Of a DNA stretch of 34,542 nt, positions 16,240 through 24,065 are shown piece by piece. The position numbers and the translations under genes are program-made. Each line of letters starts with the position of its first letter. The stretch's first letter is position 1. The stretch comes from Streptococcus gallolyticus. Its GTDB lineage: Bacteria; Bacillota; Bacilli; Lactobacillales; Streptococcaceae. Under the pieces are notes generated by a model that did no database searches, had not been told where the DNA came from, and was given only the letters and a program-made list of their open reading frames with translations. The stretch is from assembly GCF_003337175.1 (NCBI RefSeq), contig NZ_NETH01000020.1, positions 1-34,542 of the forward strand, written 5' to 3'.

Positions 16240-16272
16240 TGACATTTATCACCTCGAATATGACATTTGTCA
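16240..16272 (-). promoter_or_regulatory. Two palindromes upstream of levD, candidate LevR sites
   Basis: TGACATTTATCA (16240-16251) and TGACATTTGTCA (16261-16272) are nearly identical palindromes 21 bp apart start to start, two turns of the helix. A third half-site TTTGTCA lies at 16222-16228. They sit just upstream of the weak -35, as expected for a response regulator that activates levD. Confidence 0.55.
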
Positions 16273-16290
16273 TTTTGAAAACACACAAAA

Positions 16291-16318
16291 ACATCTGGGG
16301 ATCAAACTCTCCAGATGT
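16291..16318 (-). terminator. Terminator after levT
   Basis: ACATCTGG (16291-16298) pairs with CCAGATGT (16311-16318); on the minus strand TTTTTG follows. It separates the sensing genes from levDEFGX. Confidence 0.85.
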
Positions 16319-16326
16319 CATCATGA

Positions 16327-17631
16327 TTATTTCAAACTGTCTTCTATTGTCTTTTGGATGGTAAACAAATCTGTCTCGATACTGTTATTGGCAATGGATT
16401 TGGTAATCAAATAGTCTGCTTGTTCCAGTACGGTGTTATACGTTTTAAACGTTGGCTGGGTAATTCCCTGACTAAGCATTGAATCCAATGTTGAAACCGT
16501 CAAAGAATCTGAACCAAAACCATCCTCTTTTAGCTTTTCTTTCGTGGCGTCGCTTTGCATCACACTTTTCAAAACAGATGCCCCTTGCGAATCATCAAAG
16601 ACTGATTGCTGAATGTCCTCATTGGTACAGAGTAATTGCAAAAATTTCCACGCCAAGGTAGGGTGTTTGGTTTTTGAGGACATGGCATAAAGCGATGTTG
16701 CGACTTGCGTTGCATCGCCGTCCTTGCTACTTGCTGGCATGGTCACACAAGACCATGAGAAGCTAGAATATTTCGCAACATGATAAGGATAAGGTTTATA
16801 AGTGCGATATTCTGCCAAAGTCATTGGCAAAAAAGCAACTTTTCCTTCGTCAAAATCTTGTGAAGTAACCTCATAATTTCCACTAAGGGCATTGAGCTGC
16901 GTCATCAGGGAAAGGGCATTTTTCACGTCATCACTGTCAAAATAAGCTTTCGTTCCCGTTGTGTTAAATAGCTTGGCACCATAGGCAGCGACAGCTTGTT
17001 GCCAAGTGTAGCCTGTACAGCCATACTGATCAATTACCCCATCACCGTCAGTATCCTTAGTCACTTGCTTGCAAATAGTGTAAAAGTCCTCTAAAGTCCA
17101 CCCAGAATCTGGAATCGAAATTCCCTCTTTTTCCAAAAGGTCAATATTAATACACATCATGGTTGGATTGCTTTCAAATGGCAAAGCGTACTGCGTATTA
17201 TTGTAATTTCCTGCCTTATAAGAGGATTCATAAAATATCGAATCATCAAAGCTCGTACTAATATGCTCATCCAACTTAGCAAGTGCACCTGTTGATGACA
17301 AGAGGTTAAAGTCATCTTCTGGCACGATAAAAACATCTGGCTGTGTTCCTGCAACAATCTGGTCTGTTAACCAATCAGAATAATCATCCTTTGAAATACC
17401 ACTCTCATAGACCACCTCGACATTTGGGTGCAATTTTTCAAAGCGTGAAATCGCAGTGTCAATGACTTTATAATCATTTCCATTTGGCACATCCCAGCTA
17501 CTTCCTGCATAAATGCCGATTGTTAAAATGATTTTCTGGTGTGTTTGATGATAACTAAAAGCAGCACTCCCAACGACAATTACGAGTAGCGGTAGCAATA
17601 ACCATTTGTAATATTTTTTGAGTTTAGTCAT
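16327..17631 (-). CDS. levT: Extracytoplasmic sugar-binding protein of the lev sensing system (LevT-like)
   Basis: A 434-residue protein with an N-terminal membrane anchor (YYKWLLLPLLVIVVGSAAFSY, no lipobox) and an ABC-type family 1 solute-binding fold (RFEKLHPNVEVVYESGISKDDY, WTLEDFYTICKQVTKDTDGDGVIDQYG, ATSLYAMSSKTKHPTLAWKFLQLL). No transporter genes accompany it; its neighbours are a kinase and regulator. In S. mutans LevT and LevQ are such binding proteins and feed signals to LevS. Start ATG 17631 has GAGG with a 9-nt spacer; it overlaps the levR stop by 8 bp. The name is by synteny. Confidence 0.8.
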   Translation of the reverse strand: MTKLKKYYKWLLLPLLVIVVGSAAFSYHQTHQKIILTIGIYAGSSWDVPNGNDYKVIDTAISRFEKLHPNVEVVYESGISKDDYSDWLTDQIVAGTQPDVFIVPEDDFNLLSSTGALAKLDEHISTSFDDSIFYESSYKAGNYNNTQYALPFESNPTMMCINIDLLEKEGISIPDSGWTLEDFYTICKQVTKDTDGDGVIDQYGCTGYTWQQAVAAYGAKLFNTTGTKAYFDSDDVKNALSLMTQLNALSGNYEVTSQDFDEGKVAFLPMTLAEYRTYKPYPYHVAKYSSFSWSCVTMPASSKDGDATQVATSLYAMSSKTKHPTLAWKFLQLLCTNEDIQQSVFDDSQGASVLKSVMQSDATKEKLKEDGFGSDSLTVSTLDSMLSQGITQPTFKTYNTVLEQADYLITKSIANNSIETDLFTIQKTIEDSLK

Positions 17632-18307
17632 GGTCATCTTCCTCAAATGATTTCAAGGTGACACCTGTCTGCACTGCCCAAATAGCAAGCTGCGTACGGT
17701 CACGCAAATTCAACTTAGAAAGGATGTTAGATAGATAATTTCTAACGGTTCCTTCCGACAGATACAGTTTGGCAGCAATTTCTTTATTGGACAATCCAAA
17801 ACCAATCTGCTGTATAATGCGCCACTCCATTTTACTAATATCAGTCGTTAGCGCATCATCAACTTGGATAGCAAAGTTTGATTGCGCCATTTGTGAAAAA
17901 AGTTTGAAAACTTTTGTGGCAATATCTGGATTTAGCATGGCACGTCCGTCATTAACCGTCACCACCGCATCATGCAATTCATCCATCGAAGTTCCCTTCA
18001 GCAAATAACCACTGGCACCATATTTTAGAGCGCTATAAATAAAATCATCATCATCAAAAGTCGTTAGGATAATCACTTTCGTAGTTGGGAAATGTTCTTT
18101 AACAGCTTTAGTACACAAAACACCGTCCATTTTTGGCATACGAATATCCATTAAAATCACGTCTGGTTTGCTAGTCGCTAGCACCTCCAAAACCTCTGTC
18201 CCATCACTCACCGCACCAACAACTTCGATATCAGGATAGGCCGACAAGACAATTTTTAAGGACTCTCGAATCAATTCTTGGTCGTCTGCAATTAAGACTC
18301 GGATCAT
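17624..18307 (-). CDS. levR: LuxR/NarL-type response regulator (LevR-like)
   Basis: A 227-residue two-component regulator. The receiver domain (MIRVLIADDQELIRESLK) has the phospho-acceptor Asp54 in ILMDIRMPKMDG and the conserved Lys after ILTTFDDD...GASGYLLKG. The C-terminal helix-turn-helix is LuxR type (LSNKEIAAKLYLSEGTVRNYLSNILSKL). Its start overlaps the kinase stop (ATGA), so the pair is coupled. The likely target is the levD promoter, where paired palindromes are present. It is not related to the sigma-54-type LevR of Bacillus. Confidence 0.88.
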   Translation of the reverse strand: MIRVLIADDQELIRESLKIVLSAYPDIEVVGAVSDGTEVLEVLATSKPDVILMDIRMPKMDGVLCTKAVKEHFPTTKVIILTTFDDDDFIYSALKYGASGYLLKGTSMDELHDAVVTVNDGRAMLNPDIATKVFKLFSQMAQSNFAIQVDDALTTDISKMEWRIIQQIGFGLSNKEIAAKLYLSEGTVRNYLSNILSKLNLRDRTQLAIWAVQTGVTLKSFEEDDHD

Positions 18308-19623
18308 GCTTCTTCTCCTTTTATTTTCGGGATATGAATCGTTGTGGCAAAGCCATCCTCACCTGAAAAGTGCGCATGACCGCCAATAATAGCTAAACGT
18401 TCCCTCATTTGGGTCAAGCCAAAGCCGTATTGAATCGTTTCACTCCCCACTCCATTATCTTTAATGAACAAAACGTAATCATCTTCATTTAGCATACTAA
18501 TCTTAATTTCAGTTGCTCGTCCATGACGCAAAGAATTGGTCACAGATTCTTGAATGACACGGAAAATGACATCTTCTTTTGTTTTGTCAAAATCAACATT
18601 GTCCCACTGATAACTCAAATCAATCTGCAAATGTGATAATTCTTGATACTCGGCAAGCATTTTTTCAATAGCGTCTTTTAAACTACGATTTTCCAGAGCA
18701 CCTGGACGCATTTTATTCAGCGAGCGCCTAACATCAACAATCCCCTCTCGCACAACGTTGGAAACATTGGCTAATTGCTTCTTGGCATGACTCGGATCAA
18801 GGTCGATCAAGACATTTACCGCATCAATTCCCGCAGAAATGCCTGTCAAGGCATGACCGATGGTGTCGTGAATTTCACGGGCAATGCGTCTACGCTCTCT
18901 ATCTTCCGTAATTTTTTCAGACACCGCCACGTATTCTTTCAAACGCCTATTTGCCTGCGAAGCCATGAGCAACTCTTCCTCAATCTTATGGTTTTCAGTC
19001 ACCGAATAGATAATGTAAGTCACCAAGAAAATAATGAAAATAATCATATTTAGCAAAACCAGACAATTTTTGATGAAAAGAATCACTAAACGCGTGCTTG
19101 CAGGGAAAAATCCGATATAAACATCCAAATCAGGCGTTCTAATCAAAAGCGACAAGACGTCATAATTTGACAGCAAAAGCGCACCGAAGCTAGCGACAAT
19201 AAAGAGCAACCATGACTTTTTCTCACGAAACGTGTAAAAATCCGTGTAAGAGAAAAAGATATCCATAAAAACAAGCAAAATTAAACCGTTATAGGAAAAT
19301 TGCAGCGCTACAAAGGTAGCTAACAACAAGAGCACCTCAAAAATCGCAAACCAATCACGCGCCCTTGTCCCTTTTTTAAACTTTTGATTTCTGATATAAA
19401 TAACAAGTAGAAGCCCTGCAAAAAAGAGATTTGACAACCAAAAAATTCGCTCTGGTGAACTTGGAATGACGCTAATTGCTTCTAATAAAGACCGACTCAA
19501 ACCATTGCCAATAATGTACTTTGTAGCTGACAAATAAACTGAGCTATAAAATAACACCGCCAAGAAATTAATAATAATCAGGGCACGTTTTGCAAAATCA
19601 ATATTTTTCAAAGCTTTCATCAT
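18304..19623 (-). CDS. levS: Sensor histidine kinase, HisKA_3 type (LevS-like)
   Basis: A 439-residue membrane kinase. About six membrane helices fill residues 14-210, with little extracellular loop, followed by a coiled linker. The dimerisation/phosphorylation box is RRRIAREIHDTIGHALTGISAG (His about 252), and the ATP-binding domain shows DNGVGSETIQYGFGLTQMRERL. The lack of a sensor loop fits a kinase that receives its signal through the binding proteins LevQ and LevT. ATG 19623 overlaps the levQ stop (ATGA); GTG 19629 is also possible. The ribosome-binding site is weak, so coupling to levQ is probable. Confidence 0.88.
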   Translation of the reverse strand: MMKALKNIDFAKRALIIINFLAVLFYSSVYLSATKYIIGNGLSRSLLEAISVIPSSPERIFWLSNLFFAGLLLVIYIRNQKFKKGTRARDWFAIFEVLLLLATFVALQFSYNGLILLVFMDIFFSYTDFYTFREKKSWLLFIVASFGALLLSNYDVLSLLIRTPDLDVYIGFFPASTRLVILFIKNCLVLLNMIIFIIFLVTYIIYSVTENHKIEEELLMASQANRRLKEYVAVSEKITEDRERRRIAREIHDTIGHALTGISAGIDAVNVLIDLDPSHAKKQLANVSNVVREGIVDVRRSLNKMRPGALENRSLKDAIEKMLAEYQELSHLQIDLSYQWDNVDFDKTKEDVIFRVIQESVTNSLRHGRATEIKISMLNEDDYVLFIKDNGVGSETIQYGFGLTQMRERLAIIGGHAHFSGEDGFATTIHIPKIKGEEA

Positions 19624-20585
19624 TGCCACCCCGCTAAATCAAAGTCAGAAACGTTCTCACTAGTCATCAATTCAACTGGAATGACAATTTCCTTATCTAC
19701 TTGATTGTTGTGATATAGCGAGTAACCCGCCTGAATCGCTCGTTTACCGATTGTTAACGGCGATTGAACTACTGTTGCTTGAATTGAACTCGTCGTTGCC
19801 AATAAATTTTTCATATCTGGCGAACCATCTACACCATAGATTTTAATCGATGTTGTCACATTTGAATTTTCGATTGCAGCCAAAGCTCCGATAGCCACTT
19901 GGTCATTAAGCGCCATCACCGTGTCAAATGCGACCCCTGAAGCGATGACCGATTCCACTTGCGGCATCGCTATTTCGGTTTGCCCTAGGCAATCCTTACG
20001 GTCAACCACTTGATAGTCATCATTTCCTTCAATCGTATCTAAAAATCCATTGATACGATCTACTGCTGACACTGCATTTTGATGTTCCAATAACAAAATT
20101 TTGGCACTTGATTGCGTCTGCATTACATTTTGAGCGCATAAAACACCAGCTTGATAATTATCCGATACAATCGTCGTATCTACTGAAGAATCATCTGATA
20201 GTTGACTATCGACAACAACAATTTTTATCCCAGCTCTTTTCGCTTTCTTCAAAGCTTTTATTAATTTTTGACTGTTTGCATCAACAGGATTGATGATAAT
20301 GATATTAACACCCTTTTCAATAAACGATTCAACCTGTTGCGTTTGTTTATCAATGTCCAAAGCAGGGTCTCTAGTGTACAAAATATCATTATTTTCCTCA
20401 ACAATTTTTTCAACCTCGTTGTTTAATACCTTGTAAAAATCATTGTTCATGGTCATGTAGGTCGCACCAATCTTAACCTGATTTTCATTTGAAGGAACCA
20501 TTTTATAGTTCCAATAAACCCCAACAATGGCAAGAACCCCAATAAAAGCGCTTATCAAAACACCGATATATTTCCGTTTTTTCAT
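19620..20585 (-). CDS. levQ: Ribose-type sugar-binding protein of the lev sensing system (LevQ-like)
   Basis: A 321-residue periplasmic-binding-protein type 1 domain behind an N-terminal membrane anchor (KRKYIGVLISAFIGVLAIVGVYW, no lipobox Cys). Family stretches include INPVDANSQKLIKALKKAKRAGIKIVVVDSQLS and AMNDQVAIGALAAIENS-like text (VMALNDQVAIGALAAIENS). It heads the four-gene sensing operon and has no transport partners, so it acts as a receptor that reports bound sugar to LevS. Start MKKRKYIG at 20585 has AAAGG upstream. Naming as LevQ rests on synteny with S. mutans. Confidence 0.8.
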   Translation of the reverse strand: MKKRKYIGVLISAFIGVLAIVGVYWNYKMVPSNENQVKIGATYMTMNNDFYKVLNNEVEKIVEENNDILYTRDPALDIDKQTQQVESFIEKGVNIIIINPVDANSQKLIKALKKAKRAGIKIVVVDSQLSDDSSVDTTIVSDNYQAGVLCAQNVMQTQSSAKILLLEHQNAVSAVDRINGFLDTIEGNDDYQVVDRKDCLGQTEIAMPQVESVIASGVAFDTVMALNDQVAIGALAAIENSNVTTSIKIYGVDGSPDMKNLLATTSSIQATVVQSPLTIGKRAIQAGYSLYHNNQVDKEIVIPVELMTSENVSDFDLAGWQ

Positions 20586-20637
20586 CTCATACCTTTTCAC
20601 TAAAACCAAGAGACCACTGATAGCTATATTCGCCTTA

Positions 20638-20666
20638 ATTATAACACGTTTAAATTATACAGACAA
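20638..20666 (-). promoter_or_regulatory. Promoter of the lev sensing operon
   Basis: On the minus strand -35 TTGTCT (20666-20661) and a perfect -10 TATAAT (20643-20638), extended by TGT, are 17 nt apart. It lies just past the terminator of the phosphatase gene. Confidence 0.75.
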
Positions 20667-20706
20667 TTCAGTCAGAAATAGCCCCTCATTCTATCTAACG
20701 AATTTT

Positions 20707-20728
20707 AAAAACACCCGCAGGTGTTTTT
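20707..20728. terminator. Bidirectional intrinsic terminator
   Basis: AAAAACACC (20707-20715) pairs with GGTGTTTTT (20720-20728) around the loop CGCA. It ends the phosphatase gene on the minus strand. Confidence 0.85.
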
Positions 20729-20738
20729 TATACTCTAT

Positions 20739-21545
20739 TTATTCGAAACTACTTATGCCAAGTTTTGCTAGAACTAAGGCAATACCGTCATGATTGTGAC
20801 TGGCTGTTACGTGTCCAACACGCTCCTTGACTTCTTGAGGCGCATTTGCCATAACATAAGCTTCACCTACTGCCTCTAGCATGTCTAAATCGTTAAAATT
20901 GTCACCAAAAGCAAGCGTGTCTGCCATATCAACCTCGTAATGCTGCGCCAAAGTCTGGACTGCCCTTCCTTTATGAATCCCACTTGCCATAATTTCAATA
21001 TAATAAGGCAGCGACCTTGCAATTGATAAATCTGAATAGAGGCTTTTTAGCTTATTTTCCAAAACTTCCATGCGTTCTGGTTCACCCATTAACAAGATTT
21101 TATGAACTTCTGGCAATCGACCGATTTGTTCCAAGTTCGCTTCCTTAGAGGCTAAGCCCACCACGCGCTCTTCACGTGAAATCCAACAATTAGCACGGTT
21201 TTGGGACAACCACTTTTCACCGCTGTAAACATTCCAAGCAACGTCAGAAACTTCTTTTTCTAAATACTGACAAATCGCTTGCGCTTCTTGTGGACTCATC
21301 GGACAGCTATCAATCACTTGCCCTTGTTCATCTTGGATGAGGGCACCATTATAGGAAATCATGGGTACATCAGGTAAAAAATCTTTCAAAATTGGCTTAA
21401 TCGCCTCTGGCATACGCGCCGAAACTGGAACAAATAAAATACCTGTATCAACAGCATGACGAAGGGCTTGGCATGTCCTAGGCGTCACTTTCAAGGCATC
21501 ATTAATAAGAGTGCCGTCAATATCACTAAAAATTATTTTTACCAT
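20739..21545 (-). CDS. Cof-type HAD-superfamily sugar-phosphate phosphatase
   Basis: A 268-residue hydrolase of the HAD IIB (Cof) class. Motif I is FSDIDGTL (Asp8 nucleophile, Asp10), motif II lies in VPVSARMPE, and motif IV is GDNFNDLDMLEAVG near the C-terminus, preceded by a conserved Lys (GIHKGRAVQ). Such enzymes dephosphorylate sugar phosphates or cofactors; the substrate is not predictable. Start 21545 has AGGAGG. A promoter with TTGAAA (21599-21594) and TGC-extended TATACT (21576-21571), 17 nt apart, lies directly upstream. Confidence 0.93.
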   Translation of the reverse strand: MVKIIFSDIDGTLINDALKVTPRTCQALRHAVDTGILFVPVSARMPEAIKPILKDFLPDVPMISYNGALIQDEQGQVIDSCPMSPQEAQAICQYLEKEVSDVAWNVYSGEKWLSQNRANCWISREERVVGLASKEANLEQIGRLPEVHKILLMGEPERMEVLENKLKSLYSDLSIARSLPYYIEIMASGIHKGRAVQTLAQHYEVDMADTLAFGDNFNDLDMLEAVGEAYVMANAPQEVKERVGHVTASHNHDGIALVLAKLGISSFE

Positions 21546-21620
21546 TGTACTTTTCCTCCTATTTTCTCTCAGTATAGCATTTTTTGAAAAGGATTTCAAA
21601 AACTATTTCCTGATAATAAC

Positions 21621-21656
21621 AAAAAAGCCCAAGTCAAAAACTAACTCGAGCTTGGG
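21621..21656 (-). terminator. Terminator after ssbB
   Basis: CCCAAG (21628-21633) pairs with CTTGGG (21651-21656); on the minus strand a TTTTTT run follows (21626-21621). Confidence 0.75.
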
Positions 21657-21660
21657 TTGG

Positions 21661-22056
21661 TTAAAATGGTAATTCTTCCTCTTCCAAAACTAAATCAGCG
21701 AGGTCGTTTGCCACATTATTTTCTCGCATGGCACGTTGGGCACGGCTTTCTAAAAGTTGGAAAGAATGGCAAAGCACTTCTGTCACATAATTCGTGTGAC
21801 CATCTTTTTCATATTTGCGTGTGCGAAGCTCGCCATCAATCGAAATCAGACTTCCTTTTCCAGCATAAGAAACAAGAGTTTCTGCCAAACGTCCCCAAAC
21901 CACAACTGAAATAAAATCAGCCTCACGCTCACCATTTTGTGATTTAAAACGGCGGTTGACTGCTAGTGTTACACGTGTAACAAATTTCTCATTTGACGTC
22001 GTCACAAGCTCAGGCTGCGCCGTCAAACGACCAATCATAATAACTTTATTGTACAT
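21661..22056 (-). CDS. ssbB: Competence-type single-stranded DNA-binding protein SsbB
   Basis: An OB-fold protein of 131 residues (MYNKVIMIGRLTAQPELVTT, then VTLAVNRRFKSQNGEREADFISVVVWGRLAETL) that coats single-stranded DNA. The length equals the short competence-induced SsbB of S. pneumoniae rather than the longer housekeeping Ssb. The acidic end LEEEELPF is the partner-binding tip. AAGGAGG fits ATG 22056 best; the ATG at 22059 is too close. A ComX-type CIN box lies 20 nt upstream. This is a late-competence gene that protects incoming DNA. Confidence 0.9.
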   Translation of the reverse strand: MYNKVIMIGRLTAQPELVTTSNEKFVTRVTLAVNRRFKSQNGEREADFISVVVWGRLAETLVSYAGKGSLISIDGELRTRKYEKDGHTNYVTEVLCHSFQLLESRAQRAMRENNVANDLADLVLEEEELPF

Positions 22057-22075
22057 CATTACCTCCTTATCTTAT

Positions 22076-22083
22076 TATTCGAA
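22076..22083 (-). promoter_or_regulatory. CIN box (ComX/SigX promoter element) of ssbB
   Basis: TTCGAATA on the minus strand differs by one base from the streptococcal combox TACGAATA, preceded by a T-rich run. It lies 20 nt before the ssbB start, the usual spacing. No standard -35/-10 pair competes with it. Confidence 0.75.
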
Positions 22084-22168
22084 AAAGAAGTTGTTAATCT
22101 ACTTGAAAAATGAAATGTTCAAACAATTCTACTAAAATAAAATCAATTTTTACAGATAAGAGATTCTA

Positions 22169-22624
22169 TGACAGTCAATATTAATGCCTATAAGGAAATG
22201 CTAAATCAGCCTTGGGGAAAATCATGTACCGTTTGATTTTTGTGCAGCTCAGCCATATCAAAAACAAGCAAGTCTTAGACTTCGGTGCTGGTTTTGGGAC
22301 AACCTCACTAGAAAAGTGTTACATCAGGTTATTTTTAACAATAACATTGAAGATGCTCTTCATCTTTTAGAAAGGAAAGATAGCTACAATAGCTCATCAT
22401 TCGGACATGGCGAAACTTACAGTATTGACGAATTAACCAGCAAAACTAACTTAACACTTGAAAATTATCAAGGTCTGCGCACCTTTTATGCCCTCCAACC
22501 AAACGCTTTTAAAACAGAAGAAGGGTGGCTAGAACGCCTAACAGACATTGAATTAGCTGTGGCTAACCAAGAACCTTACAAAGATATCGCTTTCTTGCAA
22601 CACCTTACCTTCCGCAAGCCCTAA
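22169..22624 (+). pseudogene. Decayed SAM-dependent methyltransferase
   Basis: The reading begins MTVNINAYKEMLNQPWGKS at 22169 and stops at 22237. A shifted frame continues as YRLIFVQLSHIKNKQVLDFGAGFG, the SAM-binding motif I, then breaks again near 22315. The C-terminal part resumes at about 22316 (VIFNNNIEDALHLLERKDSYNSSSF...GWLERLTDIELAVANQEPYKDIAFL). The catalytic middle of such enzymes, roughly 90 residues, is absent, so both frameshifts and a deletion have removed function. The terminator at 22644-22679 follows. Confidence 0.8.
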
Positions 22625-22643
22625 ATACAACACATAAATAAAC

Positions 22644-22679
22644 AACAGAGACTCACAAATACATGAATCTCTGTTTTTC
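22644..22679. terminator. Intrinsic terminator between convergent genes
   Basis: AACAGAGA (22644-22651) pairs with TCTCTGTT (22668-22675), followed by TTTT on the plus strand and TGTTTATTT on the minus strand, so it can serve both sides. Confidence 0.75.
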
Positions 22680-22710
22680 TTAACTAAGCATTTCTCTCAA
22701 GCTCTTTTTC

Positions 22711-23337
22711 CTACCCTCTCCAGTGTTTTTCTGGGTTAAAGGCTTCGCCGACTAGGGTTGTGTCATCAAGTTCAATGATACCACGTTTTTGTGGGGCATT
22801 GGGAAGGGCTAATTCGCGAGGTGAGCACATCATACCAAAGCTCTTTTCGCCACGAAGGGTACCTGGGAAGATGAGACTTCCGTTTGGCATCATAGCACCT
22901 GGAAGGGCTACGATTGTCTTCAAACCAACAGTGGCATTTGGCGCACCTGCAACGATTTGAACGGTTTTGTCATCTGAGATTTGCACTTGGCAAATGTTCA
23001 AGTGATCGCTGTCTGGGTGGGCTACCATTTCTTTGATTTGACCAACAACAAACTTCGGTGAAGGATCATTTTCCAATTGTTCGCTAAAGCCTTCTTTTGC
23101 CAATTCAGCATTCAATAGTGCAACATCTTGATCAGATAGAGCGACTTGACCGACACCTTCAATTGTAACCAAGCTTGACACTTCAAAAATATTCCAAGCA
23201 ACTGTTTCACCATTTTTCTCAAGGAAAACGCGTGAAACATTGCCTTTGCGTTCATAGTCAAGTTTAGCACCTCTGCTATCTTTGACAATTACCATGAGGA
23301 CATCACCGACATGTTCTTTGTTGTACGTAAAAATCAT
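22711..23337 (-). CDS. ytpR: YtpR-family tRNA-binding (EMAP-domain) protein
   Basis: A 208-residue protein whose C-terminal half is an EMAP-type OB fold found in tRNA-binding proteins (VVGQIKEMVAHPDSDHLNICQVQISDDKTVQIVAGAPNATVGLKTIVALPGAMMPNG, then RGEKSFGMMCSPRELAL). It resembles the editing-linked N-terminal domain of the phenylalanyl-tRNA synthetase beta chain. Function in the cell is not established. It is the last gene of the DUF4651-thioredoxin-ytpR group, following the thioredoxin gene by 8 bp with GGAGAG before its ATG. Confidence 0.92.
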   Translation of the reverse strand: MIFTYNKEHVGDVLMVIVKDSRGAKLDYERKGNVSRVFLEKNGETVAWNIFEVSSLVTIEGVGQVALSDQDVALLNAELAKEGFSEQLENDPSPKFVVGQIKEMVAHPDSDHLNICQVQISDDKTVQIVAGAPNATVGLKTIVALPGAMMPNGSLIFPGTLRGEKSFGMMCSPRELALPNAPQKRGIIELDDTTLVGEAFNPEKHWRG

Positions 23338-23345
23338 TTTCTCTC

Positions 23346-23663
23346 CTATTTCAATCCAGCTAAAAAGCTGTTAATTTCTGCCTTGGTTTTGCGTAATTTA
23401 TTAACGAAACGACCCATTTCTTTTCCATTTTCAGTCACTACAAAACTTGGAATCCCAAAAATATGCCAGCCTTGTGCTACTTCCATAAAATCATCACGAT
23501 CCACACGGACAAAGGTGAATTCTGGATTTTCTGCTTCAATTTCAGGCATGACTGGATAGAGGAATTGGCAGTCTGGACACCAATTTGCCGTAAAAAAGAA
23601 AACCACTTTATCAGGTTTTTCTAGATAGGTAGCCAATTCTTCATAGGATTTTGGGCTAATCAT
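23346..23663 (-). CDS. Thioredoxin-family protein
   Basis: A 105-residue thioredoxin fold. FFTANWCPDCQFLYPV holds the redox pair Cys29/Cys32 (CPDC instead of the classic CGPC), and FGIPSFVV has the cis-proline. The CPDC centre suggests a role other than general disulfide reduction, but the partner is unknown. Start MISPKSYEEL at 23663 has GGAGGAG; the longer reading from 23705 lies inside the previous gene. It overlaps the end of the DUF4651 gene by 8 bp, which signals coupling. Confidence 0.9.
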   Translation of the reverse strand: MISPKSYEELATYLEKPDKVVFFFTANWCPDCQFLYPVMPEIEAENPEFTFVRVDRDDFMEVAQGWHIFGIPSFVVTENGKEMGRFVNKLRKTKAEINSFLAGLK

Positions 23664-23949
23664 TCTTCTCCTCCTCATAGCTAATCTCACCATTTTGGTA
23701 AACAAATTGAAAGGTTTGACCGTCCTCTAAAACAAGACCACCAGTCGTTCTCTCCTTATCAGATTCAAAAGCATTCACATAAAGCACCGAGATATTGTCA
23801 AATCGACTAAAATAATCACGAATGGCTTGCTTAATTTTTTCTTGTCGCTTTTCTTCGCGTTGTTTTTTTAGGATTGCTCCCAAAATGATGACACCACCGA
23901 CTCCCACTAAGCTAAAACGTGACAGTAAGTTTCTTTTTTTGTTTCTCAT
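23656..23949 (-). CDS. DUF4651-family small membrane-anchored protein
   Basis: A 97-residue protein with a positive N-terminus, one membrane helix (FSLVGVGGVIILGAIL), a basic coiled segment (KKQREEKRQEKIKQAIRDYF) and a small C-terminal domain ending GLVLEDGQTFQFVYQNGEISYEEE. This matches the streptococcal DUF4651 family next to thioredoxin and pepA genes; its role is unknown. There is no ribosome-binding site before ATG 23949. A TGCTAAAAT box ends 7 nt upstream, so it may be leaderless. Another promoter (TTGTCT, 17 nt, TAAAAT) lies slightly further up. Confidence 0.85.
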   Translation of the reverse strand: MRNKKRNLLSRFSLVGVGGVIILGAILKKQREEKRQEKIKQAIRDYFSRFDNISVLYVNAFESDKERTTGGLVLEDGQTFQFVYQNGEISYEEEKND

Positions 23950-24065
23950 ACGCTTTATTTTAGCATATTTTAGCCTATAATACCAAGATAGACAATTTAA
24001 TCCTATTTCTGCCGTTAAATTATCTGAAAACGTGGTAAAATAGGATTCATAGAATCGAGGTTTTT

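Noticed and set aside
16240-16272. ComR boxes in front of levD
   Set aside because: Arms are similar to TGACA/TGTCA, but the centre is 2 nt rather than 4 nt and no ComR-type -10 spacing follows; LevR sites fit the context better.
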